From Cryptomeria japonica (taxonomy: Eukaryota > Streptophyta > Pinopsida > Cupressales > Cupressaceae): a stretch of DNA of 64,000 nt. The stretch lies in NCBI RefSeq assembly GCF_030272615.1, contig NC_081414.1:526421137-526485136 (forward strand), read 5' to 3'. Shown piece after piece: positions 26,369 to 38,716 of the stretch. The position numbers were made by a program, and so were the translations under genes. Each line of letters opens with the position of its first letter. The stretch's first letter is position 1. The notes under the pieces are model-generated. The model saw only the letters and a list, made by a program, of their open reading frames with translations. It made no database searches and was not told the origin of the DNA.

Positions 26369-29300
26369 ATGGCAACTTCATCTTTTGCACCTGAATTTAT
26401 TGCAAACCCTACTGTGGTAGAAAACATTAAGCGCCCTAGACCCATGTTTAAAATCATCCCTGAAATTGCTAAGCAAGATGATTCCATCATAGAGTTTTCT
26501 AAGATTCTGAAGGGAGTTGCTTTTGTCGAAGACTCGAGGATTTATATTCATTGCAACATAGAGAACTTAGGGTCGGATGACTTGAGGAACATGTATAGAA
26601 ATATTACAATAGATGAATAAGGTTTAGTCAAACTAGAGCATAAGATTGTTGAGGATTTAGGATTTGTTGAAATTTTGAACATTCTTGAATTTCCGGATGA
26701 AATAGTTCATCTTGTTTTGAGTAGAGTTCATGTGGTTAGATTCTGTTTTTAAAATCACCGAGGCAATCAAGTCAGTTACTAGATTACCCTCAACCTGTAC
26801 TAGACCTGACAAAAAGAAGATACCAAACAAGAGTGTTATGGACCTAACCGGAGCTACATTTGACAACAAATCTCTTAGCGTTAATGATATCAATGTTGCA
26901 AATGTGAAATATGTGATGGTTAAGAAAAATGCTAAAATTGACATCTGTGAGTGCCTTAAGGATGAACTAATAGATAACTTGAAGAAGATTAAGGGTGACA
27001 AGAAGGGAACATTCCGTTTTGGGAATCTACTTGTGTGTTTAATGCTTTACTTCACAAAGGAGATACCCGACATTGGTCACAAGGATTTTGCATATGCCAT
27101 CCCGGTAGGTAGACAAATCATGGAAGCTATTACCGACATTGGTGCTAATAGTGATGACATGATAAAAACCTACTTCAAAAAATTTCAAACCAAAATGAAG
27201 GCTAGAGAAAGGATACCGCAGAGTATTGTGGATAAGTATGACAAGAAAATTTGTTTTGTAATCAAAAGAGATGAAATATGGATGGAAGTTGTTGCTCCTA
27301 GAACTATTTGGATAAAAGAGATGGGCTATGAAGTTGATCTGAATATCCTTGAGGCTTATGCTAAGACACTTCTTGATGCACCTTTGGAACCTTCTGAAGA
27401 GATTTTTGACAATGCTGACACTATTGAGAGTGTTGTTTCGATGCAAAAGTAGAGAAAAAGAAGAGAAAAATTCATCAGAGATGCATCCAAAATGGTCAAA
27501 GAGGTTAAGGAAAATGTGATGAACATAAGTGGTATTTATGCTAGTGAACTGGAAGGACCAGAACCGGTAGCTCATGTTTCACTAGTTGTCACTTCTTTGG
27601 ATACAGACAATGGTAAGAAAACAAAGTTCAAGAGAGTTGAAAGGAAGAAGAGGAAACCTTCACCAATACCTTCTCCTTTTCCTAAAAGGACAAGAACATT
27701 AAGGAAGAAGCAACAAGTTGTAAGGGAGCCTAAGAAGAAATTAACTCCAAAGAAGAACAACTTAAGGCACCCGATACCCTTACACTAGAGGAATTGATAA
27801 ATGAAATAACACAAGAAGGTAATCTTAGTAATGTAAATAAATTTTATCATTCTTTCAAGGATTCTGATAAGGAGACAATAGAGGAAAGCATTATTTTGCA
27901 TCTTGACATCTACAAGAAAGTTTTGATTGAGGTTGTAGATGATCTGCCTAATGACTTGTACATAAGATTAGAGGCTTAAAAGAATGTCAGTGATGGAATT
28001 GGATAAAAAGTTAAAAGTTGAAGCATTGTTGGTGGTTCACCCTATTAATTCCAGGGAGGAGATTGATGAACTGATTGCTAAAGCCAACCGGTTAGTTTTT
28101 GTAAGTGGTCACCAACAGGTTAGTCTAATGGCAGGGAGAGTGAAAGGGACAACAGATGAAACTGCAGACGAATGGGACATATTTTTTGTTGAAAAAGAAA
28201 AGAAAGAAGAAAGGGAGAGACAGATAATGGACAAGTCTTTTACTAAGGTATATCAAAAGGATAAAGGTAAAGGCAAAATTGGTAGTGTACCTATTATAAA
28301 GGTCGTAGATAACCTTTCTCCACCAGAACATGTCACCCCACCAATAACTTCAGAGATATCGGTACATACAGACAGTCAACCGGATAAGGAGGCTGAAGAA
28401 ACAACTCATGATGATACTAATCTAGAATCAGAAATTCTTTTTACTATGAATCTAGATACACAGGATTTTAATATTGTTGTGGATAAAGAGACTGCAGAGG
28501 TAAAGACAACTGATGCTATGAATGTTGAAATCTCCGAGTCATTGGTTAACACTGCTGACTCTCAAAATATTGAAATACCGACAAAAGCTAATAAACTGGA
28601 CACTGAGAAACCAACATATGCAAAGGTACATACATAGATTGAAAAACCAACAGAAGAAGATGTAATAACACAAAGTGAGAAACTGACAACAACTGTAAAT
28701 AAAGAGGAAACACACGATGGAAACAAGGAAGAAATTGTTAAGGTAATTGGTCAAGTGTCTGATGAAAAGAAAGTCATTGCAGAACCAAGCACATCCACTA
28801 CAGACTTCAGACCTACAAATGTAACAGATGTTCTTTTGGATTCAATTAAGAGGATCACAGATTGCAATGCCTTAGCATTTAATGCTATTGATGATACGTT
28901 GCCTATTTTGAAAATGATTGCACCGACAAGTAAGATAGATCATATTGATGGTTCTTTGAGTAAATTGGATGCATTGTCCAAATTTATTGCTTCAAATGTT
29001 CTAACTGTCGATAAGGTCAATGAAGAAACCATTAAGGAAAAGGTGAATAAAGAAAAAAGAGAATTATTTGAGAAAACTATCAAGGATTGTACTAAGTATA
29101 TTGATTCCTTATTACCAGTACTTAATTCAACAATTTTGGAATATAAGGATTTGTATAAAGAAGCTTGCAAGCCTCACCACTTGACTGAAGATATTGATGA
29201 GGAGATTAAGAAAACACAAAAGGAGATGGATGACATAGCAGATAATATGATAGGTTCTTCGGAACTTACCTCAATTTTTGATCAAGAGATGGCAGTTTTT

Positions 29301-29486
29301 GAGGAAAAGATAGAGAAACTGGAGCAAGAAAAAGCAAGGTTAAGGTTGAAGGCCTGGGAACTGAAAAACAAACTTGGTCCAAGATTGGACAGTCTTATAA
29401 CTCAGCAGGTTGATCTATCTAAAGCATTGATTCAAGGAGAACGATCACCGGAACAACAAATGCATTATTTGATCAACATGGTCTAG
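26369..29486 (+). pseudogene. Element H second ORF: novel family shared with element J
   Basis: The frame begins at ATG 26,369 (MATSSFAPEF). It breaks at 26,620, shifts, and continues through 26,730-27,452, 27,492-27,788, a shifted piece at 27,794-27,979, then 27,984-29,486 with one stop near 28,637. The shared region with J includes FRFGNLLVCLMLYF (J: FKFGQLLVGLFFYF), KYDKKICFVIKRDEIWMEVV (J: KYEDDICFTIQVDKCLMEVV) and LEAYAKTLLDAPL (J: LEGYASTLIALPL). After it come a basic segment (KFKRVERKKRKPSPIPSP), an acidic linker and a C-terminal coiled-coil stretch (EEIKKTQKEMDDIADNM, KIEKLEQEKARLRLKAWEL). No enzyme motif is visible and I do not recognise the family. The basic tract could serve nuclear entry or nucleic-acid binding (inference). 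Confidence 0.7.
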
Positions 29487-29791
29487 CATACCGAAACCAT
29501 TATTTCTAACAATAATAAATTCATGTAGAGCCTGAATCTAATTTTGGTGGATCTTTCAAATTGTACACAACCGGTTATAGGCTATGAGGTAGAATTTTTG
29601 TATTCTTTGATTCTTTTTGACATCCTTTGTCATTTATGTCAAAGGGGACGTAGTATGGAGAAAAATGTATGGAGGAAAATGCACAGAAGAAATCACTTGC
29701 TTAGGGGGAGCACACTTTTTTTTGGATCAGTTTTGGACTTCATTTTTGGACAACAATGTTTTGGATTTTTCTCATGAGTGTTTCCATTAAT

Positions 29792-29806
29792 GCCAAAGGG
29801 GGATAT
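29792..29806 (+). other. Polypurine tract of element H
   Basis: GCCAAAGGGGGATAT directly before the right LTR, the standard Copia plus-strand primer site. The complement of the same GCCAAAGGGGGA sits next to the 3' LTR of J (38,717-38,731). Confidence 0.8.
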
Positions 29807-30649
29807 TGTTGGCATTCTACACTCACATGAGAATGGTTGATGTTTTCATTGATGGAAACCAACTGATAACAAGATTCTAGAAGTTCACCGGCATCGTAGA
29901 CATCATTCACCAGCACTGACAGGCAAAACAAAGTTCATTCATCGACATCTAGTTTACACCAGCAACAAAACATACTGGCACTCAGGCCGACATGAGACAA
30001 AGTTTTATTTATGCGAATTGTATTATAAATGTAAGTAATTATTTGTAAGCCGACATGATGTATTGTAAAGACCCATATATGTATGAGATCTTATAGGTCA
30101 TTTTTGATATAGCATAGAATGATATTATGTAGAAGATAGAAAAATGATTTTGTAATAAGGCAGATAGGTTATGTGAGTAAATTTCATTCACCGGCAAGGT
30201 TTTTGGTTATGGTTTCTGATAGAGCTTAAACCGGTACTAAATCAAGCATTGCAGATGCTATTTTGAGTAGTACATTGTCTTGGATTTAATTATCCATTTT
30301 GTAGTCAATGAGACTCTTTCATTGAGAAGTGAGCTCTAGGCTGTTGGCCTTCCTGCATGTGCAAGCCCCTATTGTAAGTAATATTTATTCATATTGGCCA
30401 GTGAGTAAGTATTGTGGGTCACAAATCTCACTGATGTTTTTCCCTTACCAGATTTCCTTGCCAAAACATCTTGTGTTATGGTGTGCATTTATGTTGTCTC
30501 TATTATTTCTCTTTGTTGCACTATTGCTTGTTTACCGGTACATTAATTTGGGTTGCAAAGTTATAAATAAGTTTAAATATTCCATTAACCGGTTAAACAA
30601 TGATTCACCCCCCCTCTCAGTGTCTTTGGGACTGTCATTGCATCTAACA
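29807..30649 (+). repeat. Right LTR of element H
   Basis: 843 bp, the same length as the left LTR, followed by the TGATG duplication and then by resumed element G sequence. The 300 or so bases before it, after ORF2 ends, hold no gene. Confidence 0.9.
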
Positions 30650-33340
30650 TGATGCACAATTTTTGGCTTCTTAGCCTTTGGTGGCTCCTCGATGATTACT
30701 TGTTGCAAAGTAACTTTAGGAAGCTCCCCTTTTCTCTTTTTCTTCTAAAAAGTGAACTCAAGCCATTGTGGTATATCTTCATCCTTGTCACCTTAATGTG
30801 ACACTATATCTATAGTTATAACATGGACCTCTGCCTGCTCCTCTACTTCATCTCTTTCCTCTGCCTCTATTTTCTCGGGATCTTCAGGTGAGGTAACTTG
30901 GTAGGCTAGATTGGTTTGGAGAGCCTGTTGCTTATATAATTCTCCTAATTTGCCACTGACCTCTTCTTTGAATGTCATCTCTTCCTCACCTGCCTTTGTT
31001 TCACCTTGTCTGACTTCTATGTCCTTAAGGAAGTCCTCTTGATCTTGAGTGGTTAGAACTAATCTTTCATTCAATAGGTCCTTCACCTCATCCCCTTCTT
31101 TCTCTCCTCCTAGTGGCTGATGTTGCTCGAGATCCTATTCTTCCTAATCTGAATCATATTCAATGTTCCTAACTCTTATTCCTTCAGTGCTAGACTTGAA
31201 TCCTTGCACTCTAGGCTACCCTACGGGTACATTAATTGGTGGTGGTGCAGGGGTGTTGGTACTTGGGTCTTGTGTGGCAGCTGTTGAAGGTGGTTGAGTA
31301 GGTATATCTTTAGTAATTTCCATTTCTTCCTCCTGCTCCTGGGTACCCTCTCCTACAGTTTTCCCTATAGTTGTCCTTGGTGGGAGGAATTTAGCCAGTG
31401 GTACTGCTCCTAATCCATCTATCACTCCAAGGTCCATTGCCTTCTTCAACAACTTAGACTCCTTCATCTTCTCTTGGAGTTCTTGAACAAGTCCTGAGTG
31501 CTTTCTTGAGGTTTCTCCCCCTCATCAGGATCGGTGGACGTATTTTGTCTTGAGCTTAATCTTGTCTTCTGAGCATACTCCTTATAACCCCTTGATTGGG
31601 GTACCCTTGAGGTGGATTCCTTCTGTTTCACCTTTGGGGCACTCGGCCTTACCCTCTGGCTTAGCCATTGCTTGGTCCTATTGATGACCACTTGAAAAAC
31701 CTTTTCAATATTCACATCCTCATTCACAGACCACCTTATTGGGGAGAGGGGCTTCTTATCAATTTCTAACCCTTTATAAGATGCATCGAGTAGGTCTCCA
31801 TTGTCCCCGAGGTCTTTAGGGAGATTGGTCTCAATTTCAAAATCTCTTATCTGTGGCAGAGATAACCTATTGCAATTTTTCTCTCTGACCTCCAAACTAT
31901 CTTGGAGGTTGGCCCAAAAATCCTCCAGTCTCAGCCTATGTCCCTCATATGCCTTGGGCATATCCTGTTTGAGCTTCCCATAAGAATCATAAAATTCCCT
32001 AGCATAATCATACTCTTTCAAGTTCAAATCTTGAAGCTCTGGCTCTGCTAGCTTTGCAACCTGTATCTTTGAACATGAGAAGTATCCAATCGATACTAAA
32101 AAATCAATGCCTATTTTATGTTTTGGAGATAAGAGAGATTGGAGGCCCAATAGTTGCCTTACATATTCTAACAAAATCACTTTATCATTGTAGTATCTGG
32201 GAAGCAACATTGGGTTCCCTGTGAGTTCGCTAAACCTAATGTAAGTAGAGTGTGGGTTTTGGATAAACCAACATGCCCACTCTTAGATAATAGACATGGC
32301 CTCTGGGCTAATCCGATATCTCGTGTCTCCTGTTAATTTAATTATTACCGAAAAAATGAAGGCATCATTAATTCTTTTGTCATGAGCCTTTGCATTAGCT
32401 ACGGGGAGTTGGGAATAATATTTCCATACCTTCTTCCACCCTTCCTCATCCTCTAACTGACCCTCTACTTGTAGTCCCAGGAACTTTCCAGCTCTAGCAG
32501 CCACCTAGATGACATAAGATGTGAAAAAGAATTTTTGAGTCTGGTGGACTTCCTTCATTTGTTTGGAAATGTTGTTAGAGAGGATCTGCAGCCAATGAAA
32601 ATATATTTTTTTCAATTAGGATAGTGGTCATAAACTGAAACATCCATGGATGGAAATGCTTACATTCAGGCTTGCCAAAGGCCCTGCTCAACATAATAAT
32701 CAAGTTTCTTTGGGGCTCCTTGAGGTCTGCCTTCAGGATCTCTATTTCTTTGAGACCTATTTTTATCTCTTCTTCCAACCAGTTTTCATTAATGTTCCTT
32801 TTATTTGCTGCAACTTTGTCATTCCATACTTTTAAGGCCCCCTCTTCAGTTGAGAGGAATATCTCTTCTTTGGTTGGGATACCAAACATGAATCCCAGCA
32901 TGTTAGGAGACAAGTCTATAACGGTCCTTCCCTGTACGTCAATACACTTTCTAGTATCCGGGTTGTAGAACCGAGCAATTGTCATTATAAATTTTGATGC
33001 TTGCATTGATTGTGGAAAAATAGTTGTCTCTACTAGACTTGATCTTTTGATTCTCCTATGTAGGGCTTCTAGTCTGGGCTTATTTAGCTGGGTTTTGATA
33101 TCTTCAATTTCGATATGTCCAATTTATGTGTTAGTGACCCATTTGACTTGATCATCCAACTTTAAGGAGTAGACTTGTCCTTGATAGTGGTATTTCATGG
33201 TAGCTAGAAGTTTGTCAATATCTTTGCTTCTTTTGCTAGAAGATGAGTCCATCTAAGTACCTGAACTTGTGAGAAGAAAATGAGTATCAGTTCTTTATCA
33301 AGAACATAAAAAGTTCATTAACTTAGAGACTTCAGGTTTT

Positions 33341-34470
33341 TGGAGTAGGGAGTTTTTCTTTTTAAAATAGGGTCCGAAACTCTGAGGTTTCGGGGTAGGT
33401 ACTCATGGATGCAGTCTAGAACTCCGAGGTTCTGGGGTTCCGGGCTGGGTAGATAACACTTGATTCTGGAAATTTGAGGTTCTGGGATAAGGAATTGAAG
33501 CTCATCTCAGGATATCATGGTTCCGAACCAAATAGCCAATAGGAAAAAAATATTTATAAAAGATAGACCTCGGAACTCCGAGGTTCCGGGGTAAGTGATA
33601 GGACTCCCTCGCAAAGAAATAATTTGGAACTCTGGGGTTTTGGGGTCATCAAAAGCTAGCTTCAACAAAATCCTAGAACTCTAGGGTTCCGGGGTAGGTA
33701 AGAGAAAACCACCCAGAATTCCAGGGGTTCGGGGTTTTGGGGTAGGAACTAGGGCATGGGGAACACGCGAAAAAACACACAAAAACGGAAAAAGAAGAGA
33801 AAACAAAAACCTCGACAAAGAAGAACAAAAAAGAAATCTAACCTACAAATGACCAAAAGAGAAAGAAAAATCACCTACGTAGTGGATCGAAATGCCCAAG
33901 AATGCAAAAGGAAGCTTGATAGTTCAGAGGCTCACAGTTAGGAGGCAAAGAAGAAGGAGCTCTGAATACACAAATGAACTTTAAAAGTTCATCATTCCTA
34001 TTTATACCCCCTCCCAAACTTGTCCGTACGAGCGGTTTAAACATGACCTCGAGACTCCAAGGTCTCGAGGTTCCGAGCTTAGCAACGAGACACCAAACAA
34101 AATATCCCACCCCAGGATTTTGGGGTTTTGAGCAAAGAAGGCAAGCAAGCAAGGACCCACCTCGGGACTCCGATGTTCCAGGGTGAATCAGACACACATA
34201 CCTTGGGACTCCGAAGTTCTGAGGCAAAGGACAAGAAAACAAAATACACACCTCGGGACTCCGGAGTTTCGAGGTAAAGGAAAAGAATACAAAAGACACA
34301 CTTCAAGACTCCGGAACACTGGAGTTTTGAGGTAAAGGAAAAGAAAAGAAAAGACAAAAAGAAGGAGACCAACCTTGGTTCTCCGAGGGTCCAAAATTTC
34401 AGGGTTGGTGAAAGTAAAAGAACAAAAAGAGACCTCGGGACTTCAGGACTCCGGAGTTCTGAGGTAAAAG
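33341..34470. repeat. Degenerate array of hairpin-forming GGAACTCCGAGGTTCC units
   Basis: At least 15 copies of a unit like GGAACTCCGAGGTTCCGGGG are spread over 1.1 kb, spaced roughly 30-90 bases. The unit is itself near-palindromic (GGAAC...GTTCC), so each copy could form a short stem. The array lies just upstream of the element G accessory ORF, between it and pol. The apparent ORFs across it are by-products of the repeat. Confidence 0.75.
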
Positions 34471-34996
34471 AACAAAAAGAAAAAGGACAAACCAAAAGCA
34501 AGCAAAAATAGGGGACCCATATTGTAACACAAGGAAACTAATGGGGAATAGATATGCAAGGCATAACAAATGGCGACTATCTAGGAAAAATGACTCTAGG
34601 AAATTTAGAATTTTAGAATCTCTAGTTAACTCGACGCCTAAGGCTATTATCATTCAAAAGGATGTATAAGAGAAAAAGATGAGTGAACCAATGAACAAAC
34701 AATCAAGTCAAGAACTGAACATGATTAACTCTTAAGTGTGTGTGCATGATTTATTACTCCATCATTTCAATAATGTAAATAATCAGAGGAAACTGGGCGC
34801 AAGCTATGTAGTTGAAGCCAACCAATGTGTTTCATGCAATGTTATCCTGGGCATAGCTCTGCTGCTAGGCAGGCATGTATATCCCTGATAGAGATACCTC
34901 TGGTTCCTGTCAAGTAGTGCTCCACTGCCAGCCAGGTGTCCATAGCCCTGATGGAGGTTACTTGAAACACCCATTTTAGTTGCTTTAAGAGGATCA
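34471..34996. other. Non-coding spacer of element G
   Basis: No gene seen. If the long-LTR model of G is right, the LTR begins (minus strand) at TGATCC, position 34,996. Confidence 0.4.
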
Positions 34997-35031
34997 TTTC
35001 TTTTCTCTCTCTCTCTCTCTCTCTTTTTTTT
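34997..35031. repeat. (CT)n microsatellite / candidate polypurine tract of G
   Basis: On the minus strand this reads as a 35-base purine run of A, (GA)n and AAAGAAA immediately before TGATCC. It could be G's polypurine tract next to its 3' LTR, or simply a microsatellite. Confidence 0.45.
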
Positions 35032-35045
35032 GGAAACATTATAGA

Positions 35046-35389
35046 TGTTGGCAGTGGGTTAGCATCCCTCATGGGGATTCATGACATGGTTTAACAGCCT
35101 CCTGTGGATTCTATAAGTCTAGTGGTTGTATCGGGCATTGACAGGTCGATCTTTTGGTGCAACGACAACCCTAGCTTGTAACAAGTGGTATCAGAGCTTG
35201 GTCATAGGTTTGAATCACACAGGCCGTGATGAGTGACGCTGGGAGGGGGATTGTTGGCAGTGGGTCAGCATCCCTCGCGGGGATTCACGACATGGTTTAA
35301 CAACCTCCTGTGGATTTTATAAGTCTAGTGGTTGTATCGGGCATTGATAGGTCGATCTTTTGGTGCAACGACAACCCTAGCTTGTAACA
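35046..35389 (+). mobile_element. Element I: complete TRIM retrotransposon, TSD ATAGA
   Basis: Two 138-bp LTRs (35,046-35,183 and 35,252-35,389), each TGTTGGCAGTGGG to CTTGTAACA, enclose only 68 bp. That interior holds a perfect initiator tRNA-Met primer-binding site, TGGTATCAGAGC at 35,186-35,197, and a polypurine tract, GGGAGGGGGA at 35,241-35,250. ATAGA duplications flank it at 35,041-35,045 and 35,390-35,394. The two LTRs differ at about seven positions, all transitions. It encodes nothing and must be mobilised by another element. It sits in the spacer between pol and the accessory ORF of G. Confidence 0.95.
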
Positions 35390-35394
35390 ATAGA

Positions 35395-35985
35395 ACATAG
35401 AATGACTTCTTTCCTTAATAACCTTTTAAGCAACTTTTCAAACATTGAAGTCCAATTACTGGGTTGGGAACCACGGTGGATAACGTGAAACATCCTGACT
35501 TCGGATTTTTCACTTGAAAACCAGTTTATCCAATATCTTACAAAACGTTTTGATGTATCTTAATGTGATGGTAGTACTGAGTTTATCAAGCTAGCCTTTT
35601 CCAATTGCAAGTCAAAAACTCAAATCATATTTAAACCATTATATACCACCTTGAACGAGTATAGACAAAAGTTTCAAAATTAACCAAATGACAATGAAGT
35701 CGTAAATAGTAGAGAGTTGAAGTCTCTCAGAATTTGGCAACATGTTATGCAAAGGATACCTTCCTTTTAGAATATTTGAGCACAAAATATGTATATCTCA
35801 TCACAATGGAAAGGAAACGAACAAAACAAAACAAACAAACAAAACAAAAGGGAAACAAGCATGCAGCTAAATGAAAACACAACAAACATGCAAAAAAATC
35901 CAAACAAACAACAAAGCAAAACTAATAAAAACTAACAAAAAAATAACTAATCTACTATATACAACAGGTCAAGCTTCACTGGGGG
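35395..35985 (-). other. Spacer downstream of element G pol
   Basis: Non-coding. On the minus strand it starts with T-rich TTTTGTTTTG sequence after the pol stop. No gene seen. Confidence 0.5.
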
Positions 35986-37549
35986 TTAATCAAGGTAATG
36001 TTTGAGAAATTGATCATTGACGGGAAATGGTAAAAGTTCTCTAGTCAAAGAGCTTAACCTAAAGGTGTTATCCCCTAAAATTTGGCTATTTGTTAAGGAC
36101 CTAACCACAACATTTCAAACTTGTGGTGATCACCTTTCTTCTCCTTGGCCTTGTCCCATAACAGGACTAGGTTAAAGATCTCAAAAGCTTTCACCTTAGC
36201 CCTCTTATCAAACCATCGCTTAACAATGACTTGGTGCTTAGCAAAGTGTTGTAGAGTATTAATCCTTTTTTCATTGTCTTAATAAATTTAAGAGGCGAAC
36301 CTCTACCTGATCCTCAATGTCAAGTTCTTTCATTAATTGGAGGACTGGTATTTGTAAGTTGATCAGGAAGACAGGGGTCTGGCCATAAACAAGGTAATAT
36401 GGAGAAGTTCCCAAGGTGGCTTTTACTCTGGTTCAATTAGCCCATAAGACGTATCTCAATTGATTATGCCAATCCCTGGGAATTTTCTCAAGTAGCTTCT
36501 TAATGACATCTAGGATGTTCTTGTTCGTAGATTCAACTACTCTATTACCTTGCGGGTAGTAATTGGATGAAAATTTCAATATCACTTTATATTCGTATGA
36601 AGATTACATCAACTGTGTAGAAGTAAAAGCAGGGCCATTGTCACATACCAAAGCAAATGACATACCAAACCTAGTGACTATGTGCTCTTCGATAAATTTC
36701 AAGACTACCTCAGCAGTAGCATTCCAACACGCAATGGCTTCCATCCACCAGGTGCAGTAATCCATTGTAGTAAGAATAAACTTATGTCCTATAGATGAGT
36801 TAGGGTTAATAACACCTATGAAATCCAGTGCCCATTAGGCGAAAGGTCTTACCTCAAACACTGGTTGGAGAGGCATGGCGAGATTTCTTTCTCTGGAGGC
36901 TGCGGTTTGGCACATATGACAGTGACAAACATGCTCATGAGTATCCTTAAATATGCTAGGCCAGTAATATCCAACCTTCAAGATTTGATGTGCAGTGGCA
37001 TCCGCTGACCCATGACTTGTACCATATTTCTCATGAAATTCCTCAATCATGTTATGAGCTTCATGATGATCAAGCCACTGAAGGTAAATACCTTCACAAT
37101 TCTTTCTATAAAGTGCCAAATTCTTGATCATATAATTGGCACTTTTGAGCCTTAATGCTCGTCTTTGCGTGGCTGTCAACCCCTCAGGACACCTATTATT
37201 CAACAATATAAATACTAAATCCATGTACCATGGGTCCCGAGTGAATGACTCCAACATATATTCTTGGTATTGGATTTGACGGATGTCAGTCACCATGGCC
37301 TGAGACAATCCTTGGTCTCAGAACAACTTCATTGGATGCATCTCTAGATCAAATTCTTGTAAGATTGCCATCCATTTCCCTCGATGTTCTCCTTGCTCAG
37401 ATTGCATGAGTAGTGACTTCACTGCTTGATCAGGGACAATCGCATAGATTTTATTCCTCAGGATATAATGCCTGAATTTCTTGACTGCTCTCACCAATGC
37501 AAAAGCCTATTTTTCAAGAGCAGAGTATCTAACCTCAACACTTTGAAGG
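35986..37549 (-). pseudogene. Element G pol, 3' part: RNase H end and integrase, broken
   Basis: From 37,549 downward the frame gives RYSALEK, VRAVKKFRHYILRNK and SLLMQSEQGEHRGKWMAIL, the C-terminal half of a Ty3/gypsy RNase H. Integrase follows: a zinc-binding HHCC segment (HEKYGTSHGS...HEHVCHCHMCQ) near 36,910-37,035, core-domain remnants near 36,330-36,480 (GTSPYYLVYGQTPVFL), then a C-terminal part (VIVKRWFDKRAKVKAFEI and GPYQIANILGDNTFRLS) ending LKHYLD-stop at 35,986. Several stops interrupt it. The frame joins RT across element J: the sequence before 45,243 ends KPIAFMISP and resumes at 37,549 as QSVEVRYSALEK, which restores a normal RNase H. Confidence 0.85.
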
Positions 37550-38716
37550 TGATGAATACTAAGAAGGAGGGTGAATTAGTATGCCAAAAATCTCTGTACT
37601 TAGACACTTAAACAGTCTGAAGATAAACCAGTAAAACAATCTAACAGATAGATCGGTTATCACACATGCAAACCAAAATGCAAATAAAACATTCACCCAC
37701 AAAAGCAATACAACCATAACACAAGATATTTGATGTGGAAACTCAAATGGGAAAAACCACGGTGAGATGGAACTCACAAGTCACTATCTATAGAATAGAA
37801 ACTAGACCGGTTAAGGTCTTACAATGTTCTTCACTAGAACAGATCCTGTTAGGAATCTCAATCTCTGTTAGGAGATAAGTCCAATTAAAGACTACCTTGT
37901 TAGAGGATTTTAGATTCACAGAGATGAACCACCTTGTTAGAAGATTTTACAAAGGCTTTTGGGCCTACCCGGTTAAGGGCTATAGACTTGTCAAAGATGT
38001 GAGTAATCAACAAGTGTTTGATCTATCTAATAGCACAAACTACTTGGTTAGATCCAGTATAGCTCACTGCTAATACATTCCAGCATTACTTCAGTCTTCT
38101 CTATCTCTCTCTTAGTTACAACTTGATCTTCTCAGATAAGATCGCTCTTACAGTAATTCAACAACCACCTTAAACCCTAGCCACAACATAAACCCTTTCA
38201 GCAACAACAACAACCTAAAACCCTAGACATGGTGTCCTTTTAAAGGAATCTGATTTCATGTCGGTCAAATAGGATTACATTACAATTTCCTAGGTTCAAT
38301 GAATCTAGACATACTCAGTAACATGACACAAAAAGCACCGTCAGTGTGTCGACAACGTCAATCAATCGGTGGATTGATAACTCATCACAAAATGCCGATT
38401 GGTAACTCATCACAGAGTATTACTGGTTCATACAAAATACCGGTTGCCGGTTTGACAAAAATGAAGACTGGTAAGAATGTGTTATGCCACTTTTCTCCCT
38501 CATACTGCTTGAGATCTATGAACTGCTTGGGGTCAACATGCCGCTTCAGACCGGGAAACACATTCTGCAAAATCACCAATAGTCTAAAGACTAGAATACA
38601 ACATATCGGTTGAAACAAATACCGGTTGAGCTCTAGCTCATACATATAAAGGGGATCTCAATACAAGTGTGTGTCCATCAATGACAATCACAACATAAAC
38701 ATCAAAAATGCCAACA
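37550..38716 (-). repeat. 3' LTR of element J
   Basis: 1,167 bp, bounded by TGATGAATAC and GCCAACA on the plus strand. The complement of AATTCACCCTCCTTC near one end is the same Copia LTR signature seen in H and in the solo LTR at 14.8-16.1 kb. Confidence 0.9.

Larger units (their letters stand above)
24039..30649 (+). mobile_element. Element H: pol-less Copia-like element, TSD TGATG
   Basis: Two 843-bp LTRs (24,039-24,881 and 29,807-30,649) with TGTTGGCA starts and CTAACA ends enclose 4.9 kb. Perfect TGATG duplications flank it (24,034-24,038 and 30,650-30,654). A PBS for initiator tRNA-Met follows the left LTR and an AAAGGGGGA polypurine tract precedes the right one. The interior codes for a zinc-knuckle gag and a second long ORF; no protease, integrase, RT or RNase H is present. 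It must rely on enzymes from another element. It interrupts the accessory ORF of element G. By eye the LTRs show about 23 differences in their first 255 bases. Confidence 0.9.
23007..33252 (-). pseudogene. Element G accessory ORF, unrecognised; interrupted by element H
   Basis: The frame starts at ATG 33,252 (MDSSSSKRSKDIDKLLATMK) downstream of integrase. Open stretches follow at 33,006-32,575, 32,504-32,283, 32,210-31,464 and 31,086-30,793, then after element H at 23,897-23,616 and 23,396-23,007, with stops and frameshifts between. The N-terminal half is globular (DLSPNMLGFMFGIP, NENWLEEEIKIGLK, SRAFGKPECKHFHPWMFQFM). The middle is Pro/Ser/Lys-rich. The C-terminus is charged and coiled-coil-like (RVEKEHTSN, ETIGELEKGKKHADRVLKKYKF). 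I do not recognise the family. Extra ORFs between pol and the 3' LTR are known in plant Tat and Athila elements; whether this is one of those families is inference. No convincing signal peptide or membrane span argues against an envelope. Confidence 0.6.

Noticed and set aside
26657-28754. Minus-strand ORFs with Phe/Leu-rich, TM-like stretches within element H
   Set aside because: Antisense of the ORF2 coding frame; the plus frame is conserved with element J, these are not.
33341-34470. CRISPR-like array
   Set aside because: Units and spacers are irregular and degenerate, the context is a plant retrotransposon, and no associated genes exist.
33871-34653. Overlapping minus-strand ORFs with hydrophobic segments, possible envelope protein
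   Set aside because: They span the hairpin repeat array, differ in frame from one another, and have only repeat-driven composition.
35186-35197. tRNA gene fragment suggested by TGGTATCAGAGC
   Set aside because: It is a primer-binding site next to an LTR end; no tRNA fold surrounds it. Same for 24,884 and 44,075.
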